Assembly (NCBI GenBank): GCA_037718865.1
Contig: JBBJMP010000010.1
Span: 190,991 to 254,990, forward strand
From: JADCRZ01 sp037718865
Lineage (GTDB): Bacteria; Bacteroidota; Bacteroidia; Chitinophagales; Chitinophagaceae
DNA length: 64,000 nt
Direction of reading: 5' to 3'
In this document: positions 1 to 8,587 of the stretch, one piece after another
Position numbering within the stretch: the first letter of the stretch is position 1
Layout of the letters: every line of letters begins with the position of its first letter
Made by a program: the position numbers and the translations under genes
Notes under the pieces: model-generated
What the model saw: the letters and a program-made list of their open reading frames with translations, nothing else
What the model was told of the DNA's origin: nothing
Databases searched by the model: none

Positions 1-774
1 AAGCTGCAAAGGCAAGACTCGGTTTCATTTGCGATGTACACAGTGCGGGTATGATGAATCTGTCACAGCACACACATTGTTTCACAAGATGAAGATCCCG
101 CTGCTGAAGGCTTTTGGGATTAACTTTCGGATCTCTGTGCGCAAAAAAGGAATGTCAACCATAGAATTGGCTAATGAATACGGCATCAATCAAAAATCTT
201 CCTGGTTGTTTAAACGAAAGGCACAGGAGGCAATGGCAAGCAGCGGCAAACATCTTCTTAGTGGTCATGTAGAAGTGGATGAATTGATGATTGGGGGAGT
301 AGATGAGGGCGAACGCGGAAGAAGCAAGGGAGATAAGAAGCTGGTAGTGATGGCAGTTGAAAAAGTACAAGGAGATAAAATAGGACGAGCCTATGCACAA
401 ACGATTGAAGATGCCAGTGCAGAAAGCTTTAAGCCTTTCTTCGAGAAATATATTGACAAAGATAACACCCAGATTAAGACGGATCAATGGAGGGGTTACT
501 GGCCACTGGAAAGTGAATTTGAAATCAAGCAAAAGCCCTCAAGTAAAGGGAAAAACTTTATGGGATTGCATTATTTAATCATGAATTTGAAAGGATGGCT
601 AAGAGGTATACATCATAAGTGTTCAGAAAGATTCATGAACGGATATTTAGATGAATTCTTCTTCAGATTTAACCGGAGAAACTTTCTACCAACCATCTGG
701 CACAAGCTGATTGAGAGAATGATGCAACATGAACCCTACGCCTATAAAGCAAATGCGACTTAAATGGATAACCC
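1..774 (+). mobile_element. Right part of an IS1595-type insertion sequence
   Basis: The element carries the transposase above. Its right boundary is inferred at 774, because the interrupted dihydrofolate-reductase-like gene on the minus strand reads normally up to 775 and then runs into GGGTTATCC (minus strand), which fits an inverted-repeat tip. The left end is outside the window, so neither the partner inverted repeat nor the expected 8-bp target duplication (candidate bases 775-782) can be confirmed. Confidence 0.7.
2..763 (+). CDS. IS1595-family (ISXO2-like) transposase, 5' end cut by window edge
   Basis: This is a DDE-type transposase of the IS1595/ISXO2 group. The frame stays open to the left edge of the window, and the residues before the first possible start (SCKGKTRFHLRCTQCGY) form the second half of the N-terminal zinc ribbon, so the true start lies outside. 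Next come a helix-turn-helix-like stretch and the catalytic core, with the first Asp in VEVDELMIGG, the second in KTDQWRGY and the family-typical Cys/Glu block near the end (HHKCSERF...YLDEFFFRFNRR). The C-terminus looks intact, and the gene ends about 10 bp before the inferred element end. It appears to be a complete copy apart from the missing start, so it may still be active. Family assignment is firm; activity cannot be judged from here. Confidence 0.9.
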   Translation, partial: SCKGKTRFHLRCTQCGYDESVTAHTLFHKMKIPLLKAFGINFRISVRKKGMSTIELANEYGINQKSSWLFKRKAQEAMASSGKHLLSGHVEVDELMIGGVDEGERGRSKGDKKLVVMAVEKVQGDKIGRAYAQTIEDASAESFKPFFEKYIDKDNTQIKTDQWRGYWPLESEFEIKQKPSSKGKNFMGLHYLIMNLKGWLRGIHHKCSERFMNGYLDEFFFRFNRRNFLPTIWHKLIERMMQHEPYAYKANAT

Positions 775-986
775 TATTCTTTTAATTTAGGAAAACTACC
801 ACCGTTATTATCACCCATAGCTAAACTCATTTCATAAGTTTTCCTACCAATAAATGCTGTGTCAATTCGTTTGAAAAAGTCTGAAAGCCCATAGTCCTGA
901 TCACTATAACACCAATCATATTCACCATTAGGTCCTTCAATAAAACCGTCTAAGCTTACTGCAAGTCCTAATATTACTTTTCGCAT
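774..986 (-). pseudogene. Dihydrofolate reductase family (RibD C-terminal-like) protein, truncated by the IS
   Basis: The 70 residues match the N-terminus of the small DHFR-like/RibD_C family common in Bacteroidota: MRKVILGLAVSLDGFI, then EYDWCY, then an FIGRKTYEMS block. Full members are about 170-190 residues, so more than half is missing. The stop codon is created at the junction: its first two bases belong to the gene and the last base belongs to the insertion sequence. The natural continuation after LKE would be the conserved Tyr-Val-Phe-Ser segment. The rest of the gene should lie to the left of the insertion, outside the window. No function is expected from this fragment. Confidence 0.8.
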
Positions 987-1106
987 AGTAGAATCTTATT
1001 AAAATGGCTTACAACGTATGTATTGTAAGTATACGCAAAAAAAATTGTTATTGAAACCTAACTTGTTGTAATTCGCTTTTACAAATTGTTTAGTACGGCA
1101 AGCCAG

Positions 1107-1806
1107 CTACCATTCGATACTTCCTTTCTTCCAGATGTCATCCAAAGGGCTGACTATATTGACCAGTTGTTCCCTTTTTACATGCAGATAGCGTTCAGTA
1201 GTCTTTATATTGAAATGCCCGAGTATGTCCTTGATGTAACGGATGTCGACTCCTTTCTCCAGTACATGTGTAGCAAAGCTATGGCGAAGCGAGTGAAAAG
1301 TGACCTCTTTTGTGATGCCAGCATAATTTCGCGCCATCTGGAAAATCTTTTGTGCGGTTCTGGCACTGTACCCACTTCCAGGTTCCTGCCCCTCAAATAA
1401 ATACATCTTAGGCCGGGGATGGCAAAGCCTTATGTATTCCCGGAGAACGTCAAGCAATACCAGGCTCAGGTTTACATACCTGTCCTTTTTCCCCTTCGCC
1501 CGTTCTATAAAGAGTTGCATCCGGTCACTATCGATGTCTTTCAGCTTCAGATTGACCACTTCGCTTACTCGCAAACCTGCGCTATACGCTGTAAATAAGA
1601 TAGCCTTGTGCTTTTTGTTCGTTACCGCATTAAAAAGCCTTGCTATCTCGCCTTCGCCCAATATGTTGGGTAGCTGTAGCGGCTTTTTCCTTTAATCCAT
1701 CTTTCAGGCATTTGAGCAGATAACGCTTCACGTGTTCAGTCGTGAGATTGACAGCTGGAATTTCTCCCAGGGCCTGAAAAAACACCATCAATTCCCCTCT
1801 GTATGT
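1107..1806 (-). pseudogene. Tyrosine recombinase/integrase with internal deletion and lost N-terminus
   Basis: Positions 1661-1107 encode a full catalytic domain of the XerC/D-like family: Arg in SAGLRVSE, Lys in AKGKKDR, HSLRHSFATH, LGHFNIKTTERYLH with the Tyr nucleophile. Upstream, in another frame (about 1806-1690), there is a piece of the core-binding domain beginning TYRGELMVFFQALGEI and ending near GLKEKAAT. The two pieces should be about 45-50 residues further apart, and the junction holds an in-frame TAA and a frame change, so an internal deletion fits best. The beginning of the protein is replaced by the IS4-type transposase fragment. The enzyme is therefore not expected to work. The type resembles recombinases carried by Bacteroidota mobile elements. 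Confidence 0.8.
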
Positions 1807-2384
1807 TCCCTGGCTGCTGTTACCCGCACAAACTCCGTTATCCCGCTGAAAGCATCCATAAGGGCATGCACCTTTATACCACCGTTTTTACGGCCGCCAT
1901 CCAATCGGTTACGGCCTACTCCCCGCAATAGTTCGCTGAACAGCGAAATAGTCGTACTGTCAATGATCTTCAGGTTGCGGATACTCAACCCCTTTAACCG
2001 GCTGTCCGAGATAAAGCTGTGGTATTGCTTCAATAATCCGTAATAAATCGTTTCAAAGACCTGGTAGCTGCGTTTGTTGTTCGCATCTGAAAGGGTACTG
2101 CGAGCCGGAGCCTTATCTAAACCAAGATGAGCCAATTTGCCTTCGCAACCCAGCATCCCCTCACAAAGTTCCTGGAGCCCGTTACAATAGGTGAACACAC
2201 CGTATAGCAGGCTTACTAAATGAACCCGAACGGGTAGTCGTTTATAGTACCGGTTGGAATTATGTTTTCTATTAGCTGCATGTATAATACTGTTTGGAAT
2301 TACATCTAATATTTGTGATAAAACCGGCTGTCCGGGAAATTTTTTAACTTCACCCATTAGGAATATTTTTGTGTGGTAACTCAA
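1788..2384 (-). pseudogene. IS4-family transposase (DUF4372 type), C-terminal half missing
   Basis: The N-terminal region matches the DUF4372 domain found in Bacteroidota IS4-type transposases. It is followed by the start of the DDE domain: KIIDSTTISLF contains the first catalytic Asp, and GIKVHALMDAFSGITEFV is a typical block. Complete proteins are around 370-400 residues; this one stops at about 190, right after the conserved AAREH, where the sequence switches to integrase DNA. The likely start is the Met at 2357 rather than 2384, since family members begin close to the VLSQILDVIP segment. The fragment lacks the later catalytic residues and should be inactive. Confidence 0.8.
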
Positions 2385-2462
2385 ACATACCCTGTTTGCG
2401 TGATTCTTTGGAACCGCCCTTTTTTATGCCGTAACTTTAAATTTTTAGTCGGACAATAGTGA

Positions 2463-4946
2463 TTAAAATTCAATAATTACACCAAGGTTAGGTCTCACAT
2501 TCGGATCATCATTTTTCACGCTGGTCGGTATAGCATTGCTTCCATCTGCTTTAATTGCCAGGCCGTCAGTTGTTTTAAAAGTTCTGTTATCTGCGGTTCT
2601 TGTCCATGTATATTCGGGTATAGCGGGATTTTTTGCAACATACCAATTGGTAACATCTAAGAACAAATCAATGGTTAATTTTTTAAGGTTAATTTTTTTA
2701 TCTATCCTTACATCGCTGCTGTTAAAGCCACCCAAACGTTGTGTATTCAGTCTTGTATAATCCAAGTTTCCTTTACCCTGCGATAAGTAATTTAATCTTG
2801 AAGCGGTTTCATCAAATGGTGTGTAAGGTGCTCCGCCCTGGTAACGGAATTTTAAACCAAGTTCCCAGTTACGTGGAAATTTATAACCCCACGTTACTGA
2901 TAATAAATGTTTATTATCCCAACTACTGGAAACAAGTTTATTATTTGCACCACTATACATACTTCGGTAGTAGGTATACGATAAAATACCAAAGAATTTT
3001 TCGGTTAATTTTTTCTGTAGAAAAAACTCAATACCGTAGGCTTTTCCTTTGCCATTGGTGTTTACTGCTTCGTTTCCAAGCAATGTAAAATCAGTTCCCA
3101 GGTTAGCCAACGAAATTCCGTCTCCTACAGAAACAGGCACATTGCCATACTGCTTGTAAAAACCTTCCAATGTAAAACGTAATCCGTCATTTGGTAAAAA
3201 TTCAAACCCTGTGGTATAGTGTGTAGCTCTTTGATATTTTGCATTTTTATTTACTAATGCATTATTGTTATCAGCATAGCCAAGTACGGTGTAAACAGGC
3301 AATTTGTAATAGATGCCAGTAGATGCATTTAATGTCCATTTATCTGCTAGTACATAGCTAAAAGAAATTCTTGGCGATAAAGTTTGTAAGCCATTCATCC
3401 CATCTGTGGTAAATGTATTCATATCTGTACGCACACCTGCACTTATGCCTAGCCTGTCATTCATTGCCCTCTTACCCACCTGTACAAAAGCTCCCAGGCG
3501 TACAAAAGGATTTAATGGACTTGTAAAATTTTGATTTATGCCAGGTTGTATCACATTGTTGCTTGCATCTCTCACTTCCTTTTGTATTACTGCAAATGTT
3601 TTATTATCGTATTCTGCCAGTTGGGTAGATGCACCGTAAGCCAGTTTCCAGCCATTTTTATTTTTATTGATATCAAACCGCAGTTTGGTTTCTGTTTCAT
3701 TGCTTACTACATCCAATGTTTGGTTTGCGGCTGAAGGATTTTCATTGTCCTCATATTTTTGAATTTGGTTATTAAACCTTGTTCTGCTCAAAGCCAAATT
3801 CCAAAAACCATTTGGGATGCTTCTTTTCAGGGATGCCCCCATTGTATAGTTCCATTGTTGTATAAGAACATTTGAATTGATAAGGTATAATTTTTCTGGT
3901 GTTGCTTCATTTCGTGAGACAAATTTAAAATCATCAATAGCGCCAATTCCAATAAAAGTGAGGGTGGTTTTATTGTTTATTTGATGGGTGATTTTTGTTT
4001 GAAAATCCCAATAATCGGGAAGAATTGGTAAGTCAATTGCTGAAAACAGTGGCCCAAAGTAGGATTTGGTGGCGGATGCTAAAAATGTTGTTTTTTTATT
4101 TTTAGATAAAGGCCCTTCCAATGTAATGGCTGATTCGGTTGTGCTTAATCGAGCGTTCCCCTGAAACTTGTTTGCATTACCAATTTTTTGTTTAAACTGA
4201 AATACACTGCTTAGTGCATTGTCATATCGGGCATCAAAAGCCGAAGAGCTTAATTTTATATCCTCAATAAAAAATGTATTTAAAATGCCCTGGGGGCCTC
4301 CGCTGCTACCTTGTGTTTGAAAGTGGTTGATTACCGGTACTTCAATACCATCTAAGTAAAATACATTTTCGTTGGAAGCACCACCACGAATAATGATATC
4401 ATTGCGAAATGAACCACCCTGTTGCCCACCACCTACCCCGGGCAATGTTTGTATTACTTTGCTAATGTCAAAATCACCACCGGGGTTACTTCTTATTTCT
4501 TCTGCAGTTAATCTTTGAACACTAAGCGGTGTTTCTAAGGTGGCTGCACGAACACTTCTTTTATTAGACTTTATAACTACTTCTCCCAACGCCGCTGCTT
4601 CCTGTTCAAGCTCAATGGTGAATACATTTTCGTTACCACTATTTACAACAATATTATAGAGTATAAATGTTTTAAAACCTACGGAGCTTATAACAAGATT
4701 GTATGTTTTAACCGGGATATTCAAAACTCTAAACCTTCCATTTGAATCAGCAGCAGCAGATAAGTTAGTGCCGGCCAGGTTAATATTTGCTCCGGCCAGG
4801 GATTGCTGTGTATTTTTCTGAAGAATTGTTCCGCTGATACTGCCGGTTTTTTGGGCATATGCAGTGCCCGCCATTAAACACATGGTAATAGAAACCATGA
4901 AAGTTTTTAAAAAAAAGAATTTCATTTTTAATTTAGTTGTAAACAT
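2463..4946 (-). CDS. TonB-dependent outer-membrane receptor with carboxypeptidase-like N-terminal domain
   Basis: An 827-residue receptor, apparently complete. A signal peptide (start at 4946 or the Met at 4925; MKFFFLKTFMVS... ending in TAYA|Q) is followed by a CarboxypepD_reg-like beta-sandwich at about residues 35-115, a plug domain (LTAEEIRSNPGGDFDISKV, PGV, RGGASNENVFYLDG) at about 135-250, and a beta-barrel ending in the aromatic residue Phe, as outer-membrane proteins do. It would import a nutrient by TonB energy; the substrate cannot be named, and no SusD partner is next to it. It sits between transposon remnants on both sides and is visibly more AT-rich than the genes after 6 kb, which suggests it arrived by transfer. 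It could also be an old resident trapped among insertions. Confidence 0.88.
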   Translation of the reverse strand: MFTTKLKMKFFFLKTFMVSITMCLMAGTAYAQKTGSISGTILQKNTQQSLAGANINLAGTNLSAAADSNGRFRVLNIPVKTYNLVISSVGFKTFILYNIVVNSGNENVFTIELEQEAAALGEVVIKSNKRSVRAATLETPLSVQRLTAEEIRSNPGGDFDISKVIQTLPGVGGGQQGGSFRNDIIIRGGASNENVFYLDGIEVPVINHFQTQGSSGGPQGILNTFFIEDIKLSSSAFDARYDNALSSVFQFKQKIGNANKFQGNARLSTTESAITLEGPLSKNKKTTFLASATKSYFGPLFSAIDLPILPDYWDFQTKITHQINNKTTLTFIGIGAIDDFKFVSRNEATPEKLYLINSNVLIQQWNYTMGASLKRSIPNGFWNLALSRTRFNNQIQKYEDNENPSAANQTLDVVSNETETKLRFDINKNKNGWKLAYGASTQLAEYDNKTFAVIQKEVRDASNNVIQPGINQNFTSPLNPFVRLGAFVQVGKRAMNDRLGISAGVRTDMNTFTTDGMNGLQTLSPRISFSYVLADKWTLNASTGIYYKLPVYTVLGYADNNNALVNKNAKYQRATHYTTGFEFLPNDGLRFTLEGFYKQYGNVPVSVGDGISLANLGTDFTLLGNEAVNTNGKGKAYGIEFFLQKKLTEKFFGILSYTYYRSMYSGANNKLVSSSWDNKHLLSVTWGYKFPRNWELGLKFRYQGGAPYTPFDETASRLNYLSQGKGNLDYTRLNTQRLGGFNSSDVRIDKKINLKKLTIDLFLDVTNWYVAKNPAIPEYTWTRTADNRTFKTTDGLAIKADGSNAIPTSVKNDDPNVRPNLGVIIEF

Positions 4947-5246
4947 GTTCTAACACAAAAGGTTTGATTGATTGGGCAGAAAAATTTGAAAATCAACTTT
5001 TGGTGCCCATGCAAAATTTCACTAAAGTCCAATAGTTTTAATATTATTTTTGACAAATAGCGCGGTCCTAAAAAGCAATTCCCCACTTTTCTTTGTCAGT
5101 CTTGAAAAATCTCCTAATGTCGCAGTTAAGCATATTCTTCATTTTATTATTTCTCGTTTCATCTTTGTAGGATGCTGTTTAGGGTGACACACACGTTTTG
5201 CGGCTTGGCGAAGGGCGGGATTTTTAGCACTAAAGTTCATACGAAG
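4947..5246. other. Intergenic region upstream of the TonB receptor
   Basis: About 300 bases between the divergent receptor and the IS3-type remnant. It must hold the receptor promoter, but no convincing TTTG / TAnnTTTG pair was found on the minus strand. No open frame or RNA structure could be supported here. Confidence 0.4.
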
Positions 5247-5297
5247 TGAGGTGCACCAATAAATCCGGACAGTAAAGTGACGTAAATTCGCTTAACC

Positions 5298-5615
5298 ATG
5301 TCTGCCAAAAAAGCATCAAAAACGCGTAGGAAGTATGATTTATCATTTAAAGAGGATGTTCTTAAAATGATATCTTCCGGTCGCCCTATTTCAGAAGTAT
5401 CCCAGGCACTTGGGATGAGTGCATCGCTGCTTCACCGGTGGTATAAGTCAGCGCAATCTGTTTCCACCACGCCAGGCAAAAAAGGAGTAGTATCATCAAC
5501 ATTACAGAACAGTTCATTTGCAGAAATTGAGCGTTTAAAAGCTGATCTGCGCCGCACTGAACAGGAGCGTGATATTTTAAAAAAAGCCTTGGGAATTTTC
5601 AGCCGCGGGATATGA
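5298..5615 (+). CDS. IS3-family transposase OrfA (helix-turn-helix subunit)
   Basis: The 105 residues are a typical OrfA: a basic start, then a helix-turn-helix (YDLSFKEDVLKMISSGRPIS ... ALGMSASLLHRWYK), and a C-terminal coiled-coil (EIERLKADLRRTEQERDILKKALGIF), the leucine-zipper-like part that pairs with OrfB. In a complete element OrfB is made by frameshift or coupled translation from this end; the OrfB start ATG overlaps the stop here (ATGA). OrfB is broken, so this protein alone cannot transpose but could still bind inverted repeats elsewhere. Confidence 0.85.
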   Translation: MSAKKASKTRRKYDLSFKEDVLKMISSGRPISEVSQALGMSASLLHRWYKSAQSVSTTPGKKGVVSSTLQNSSFAEIERLKADLRRTEQERDILKKALGIFSRGI

Positions 5616-5704
5616 CAATAATGTATGCCTTTGTCAATACCATCCGTGATGAACACCCTGTTCAACAGATCTGCAAAATAAATCAATCCTTTGGGTTGGC
5701 GTAG
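5612..5704 (+). pseudogene. IS3-family OrfB (integrase domain), N-terminal stub only
   Basis: A frame starting at the ATG that overlaps the OrfA stop reads MTIMYAFVNTIRDEHPVQQ and ICKINQ, which resembles the first helix of IS3 OrfB proteins, and then hits TAG after 30 codons. The rve integrase core with its DDE residues is absent. It explains why the element is dead. Confidence 0.65.
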
Positions 5705-5821
5705 GCCGGTTTTTTCGACGATGTGGCAGAAATCGATAATTAGTGAAACTCTTAAATAAACGCTCAAAATAAAAAAACTTCATAAATAATTAATATATAA
5801 TTACTTATGAAGTTATCTATG

Positions 5822-5894
5822 TGGTGTGGGGCGGGATTGAACCGCCGACACAAGGATTTTCAGTCCTTTGCTCTACCAACTGAGCTACCGCACC
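5822..5894 (-). tRNA. tRNA-Phe (GAA)
   Basis: A 73-nt cloverleaf reads on the minus strand from GGTGCGG at 5894. The D-arm is GCTC...GAGC, the anticodon stem is AAGGA/TCCTT around loop CTGAAAA (anticodon GAA), and the T-arm is GGCGG/CCGCC around TTCAATC. The discriminator is A and the CCA end is not encoded. The acceptor stem GGTGCGG / CCACACC has a C-A mismatch at positions 5-68; a G at position 68 would pair perfectly. The mismatch lies in the 3' strand, next to transposon debris. The gene is probably still functional, but the mismatch is odd. Confidence 0.9.
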
Positions 5895-5993
5895 ATCTGA
5901 ACAAATCGCTAACTTAAACCAACAGGTACAATTTGTCCGGGCAGCAAAAATAGGAGATTCTATAAATATTCCAAAAAATAGAATCAACTCATG

Positions 5994-8258
5994 CTAAATC
6001 CCATACTCGCACAGAAACTTGATCCGCATGATCTTTAGCTGCTCCCAGGTGTAATCGCCATCGCTCAATTCCTGCAAAGCTATCTGTAGGCTGCTAGTCT
6101 CGCAACTTTTAAAATAATCCAGAATCTCGTCCTGCTCCTGATCATCTACCATCTCGTCGATGGCATAGTCCAGGTTGAGCTTGGTGCCGCTGCCTACAAT
6201 GGTTTCCATCTCTTCCAGCAGCCCGTCTATACGCATATCTTTATTCTTGGCGATAACGTCCAGCGAGATCTTTTTGTCTGTCTGCTGGATGATATACACC
6301 TTCAGCCCGCTTTTATTTACCACGCTCTTCATCACAAAATCATCCGGACGGTCGATGCCGTTCTGCTCCACATAGTCGGCTATCATTTCCACAAAAGGCT
6401 TTCCGTAACGCAAGGCCTTTCCCTTGCTCACGCCCTGGCATTTCTCCAATTCCAGGGTGGTCGTCGGATACATGGTTGCCATATCCTGCAAAGATGTTTC
6501 CAGGAAGATCACGAAAGGCGGCAGTCCTTTTTTCTTTGCTTCCTTGTGCCGGAGTTCCTTAAGCATCTCGAGTAATCTTTCGTCCAACGCACCGCCCACT
6601 GCCGCTTCGGCTCCTTCATCATCGTCGGCGTTGGCCTCTTCAAACAGATTATTCATTACAATCTTAAAGGAGGTTGACTTCTTTAAAAACTTTTCTCCTT
6701 TTGAGGTCAGCTTCAATACGCCGTATTCTTCAATGTCTTTTTTAAGCAATCCTTCCAGTAGTAACTGGCGGATAAGTGAATTCCAGTAATGTTCGGCTTC
6801 TTCCTTTCCTATACCAAATTCAGGAATGCCGTTATGCCGGAACATTTGCACCTGAGCCGTAAGCTTTCCCAACAGAATATATACAGCATACTCAGTGGTA
6901 AACCGTTCATCCAGGGCCTTAATTACTTTTAGCACCTTAACCGCGTTGTCTCTCGCCTCGGTTCTTTCTTTAGGATGTTTGCAATTATCGCAGCTTCCGC
7001 AGTTCGCATCGTTATATTCTTCACCAAAATAGCTGATTAATACTTTTCTCCTGCACACGCCACTTTCTGCATATGCCACCGTTTCATTGATCAGCTGAGC
7101 CCCCACTTCTCTTTCACTAAGGGGCTTGTCGCGCATTAGGTGCTCCAGTTTCGAGACATCCTTGTGCGAATAGTACAGAATACATTTCCCTTCAAGACCG
7201 TCGCGGCCTGCACGGCCGGTTTCCTGGTAATAATTTTCTATGCTTTTGGGTATGTTATAGTGGATCACAAAACGCACGTCGGGTTTGTCGATACCCATTC
7301 CAAAAGCAATCGTAGCCACGATCACCTGCACATCTTCATTCAAAAAGAGGTCCTGGCGCTGCGCCCTTAATTTACTGTCGAGGCCTGCATGATAGGCTAC
7401 CGCTTTTACGCCGTTTGCCATCAGCATATCCGCCAGCTCTTCGGTTGTTTTCCGGTTCAGGGTATAGATGATACCACTTTTACTTTTATTCTGAACAATG
7501 AAGCGTACAATGCTTTTTATGGTTTCATCCTTATTTATTTTGGGCAACACTTCATAATATAGGTTGGGACGGTTGAAAGAAGATACGAATATATTGGCAT
7601 TGCGTAGCCCAAGGTTTTTAACAATATCGCTTTGCACCTTAGGAGTGGCGGTAGCGGTTAATGCGATTACAGGTATCTTCTTATTGATCATATCCATAAT
7701 ATCACGCAAACGGCGGTATTCGGGCCTGAAATCATGCCCCCATTCGGATATGCAATGAGCCTCATCTACCGCGAAGAATGAAATGGGGAGGTCGCTGAAG
7801 AAGTCCAGGTTTTCCTGTTTGGTTAAGGTTTCGGGTGCCACATACAGCAGCTTTGTTTTCCCGGCCAGCAGGTCTTCCTTAACCTGCGTTATTTCTTTTT
7901 TGTTCAGGGTAGAATTAAGAAAATGAGCGATGTCGTCATTGCTGCTATACCCCCTTACCAGGTCTACCTGGTTCTTCATCAATGCAATCAATGGGGAAAC
8001 AATGATAGCTACTCCTTCGCTGACTATGGCCGGCAATTGGTAACATAGGCTTTTACCTCCGCCTGTCGGCATAATCACGAAAGTATCTTTGCCTGAAAGA
8101 AGAGACTGGATAATGGCTTCCTGGTCGCCTTTAAATGAATCAAAGCCAAAGTGCTCCTGCAGCTTTTTTTTAAGAACTAACTTACTTTTACCTTTTGCCG
8201 AAGATTCTTCTGTTGTTTTTTTTAAGGTTGCTTTTCTTCTTGTTGATGAAATCGTCAT
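5994..8258 (-). CDS. recQ: ATP-dependent DNA helicase RecQ (long form)
   Basis: A 3'-5' superfamily 2 DNA helicase for repair and recombination. Motifs in order: Walker A MPTGGGKS near residue 65, DEAH near 165, LTATATP, IIYTLNRKTTEELA, and ATIAFGMGIDKPDVRFVIH followed by YYQETGRAGRDG. The zinc-binding Cys set (GVCRRK...NCGSCDNCKH), a winged-helix RQC region and an HRDC domain (about 540-610) follow, then a 100-residue C-terminal extension. The long frame begins at a GTG at 8279, but the ATG at 8258 is the better start, preceded by a purine-rich AGAAGGAAAAA. The basic N-terminus (TRRKATLKKT) is an addition relative to short RecQ proteins. A second, different RecQ lies at 26.3 kb. Confidence 0.93.
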   Translation of the reverse strand: MTISSTRRKATLKKTTEESSAKGKSKLVLKKKLQEHFGFDSFKGDQEAIIQSLLSGKDTFVIMPTGGGKSLCYQLPAIVSEGVAIIVSPLIALMKNQVDLVRGYSSNDDIAHFLNSTLNKKEITQVKEDLLAGKTKLLYVAPETLTKQENLDFFSDLPISFFAVDEAHCISEWGHDFRPEYRRLRDIMDMINKKIPVIALTATATPKVQSDIVKNLGLRNANIFVSSFNRPNLYYEVLPKINKDETIKSIVRFIVQNKSKSGIIYTLNRKTTEELADMLMANGVKAVAYHAGLDSKLRAQRQDLFLNEDVQVIVATIAFGMGIDKPDVRFVIHYNIPKSIENYYQETGRAGRDGLEGKCILYYSHKDVSKLEHLMRDKPLSEREVGAQLINETVAYAESGVCRRKVLISYFGEEYNDANCGSCDNCKHPKERTEARDNAVKVLKVIKALDERFTTEYAVYILLGKLTAQVQMFRHNGIPEFGIGKEEAEHYWNSLIRQLLLEGLLKKDIEEYGVLKLTSKGEKFLKKSTSFKIVMNNLFEEANADDDEGAEAAVGGALDERLLEMLKELRHKEAKKKGLPPFVIFLETSLQDMATMYPTTTLELEKCQGVSKGKALRYGKPFVEMIADYVEQNGIDRPDDFVMKSVVNKSGLKVYIIQQTDKKISLDVIAKNKDMRIDGLLEEMETIVGSGTKLNLDYAIDEMVDDQEQDEILDYFKSCETSSLQIALQELSDGDYTWEQLKIMRIKFLCEYGI

Positions 8259-8545
8259 GGCATTATTTTTCCTTCTCACTAATTTATATACTTACTAAAA
8301 ATAACGGAAATTGTTTTGTTAAGATTATGTAAAGCCTTCAATAACCCTATTTTCTCAAAGAATACGTGTTTTCACTCATCTATCCCATGTATTCCACAGA
8401 ATGCCGGTTGTCAGGATTTTCAAATAGGATTCCGTGCGGATAAGTCCCTTTTTTCCGGACGGTAAATATACGAAACTAAAGTTTAAGCGCCTGCCTTTGT
8501 GAATGTCGGAACATGGCTTCCGGCCGGCTGCACATAAACAAGGAG

Positions 8546-8576
8546 TTTGGAAGGTAATTTTAAAAAATTACTTTTG
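8546..8576 (+). promoter_or_regulatory. Bacteroidota-type promoter of kdsD
   Basis: TTTG at 8546-8549 and TACTTTTG at 8569-8576 are separated by 19 bases, matching the TTTG / TAnnTTTG pattern of the primary sigma factor in Bacteroidota. The ATG of kdsD follows 11 bases later, giving a very short leader. The remaining 290 bases between recQ and this site show no gene or structure that I can support. Confidence 0.75.
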
Positions 8577-8587
8577 CTGCTCTTTAC

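Larger units (their letters stand above)
5247..5740 (+). mobile_element. Remnant of an IS3-family insertion sequence
   Basis: The left tip starts near 5247 with TGAGGTGCACCAATAAATCC, a pattern like IS3-family inverted repeats, about 50 bp before OrfA. OrfA is intact but OrfB stops after 30 codons, and no right inverted repeat was recognised before the tRNA gene. The element is therefore a left-end fragment of what is normally a 1.2-1.5 kb unit. The right limit given is approximate. Confidence 0.65.

Noticed and set aside
1008..1029. Integron attC-like site upstream of the DHFR-like fragment
   Set aside because: CTTACAA/TTGTAAG form an inverted repeat and a nearby ACCTAAC resembles one core site, but the matching GTTRRRY partner was not found.
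8259..8279. GTG start seven codons upstream in the first recQ
   Set aside because: The downstream ATG at 8258 has a purine-rich stretch at proper distance and the extra residues add nothing conserved.
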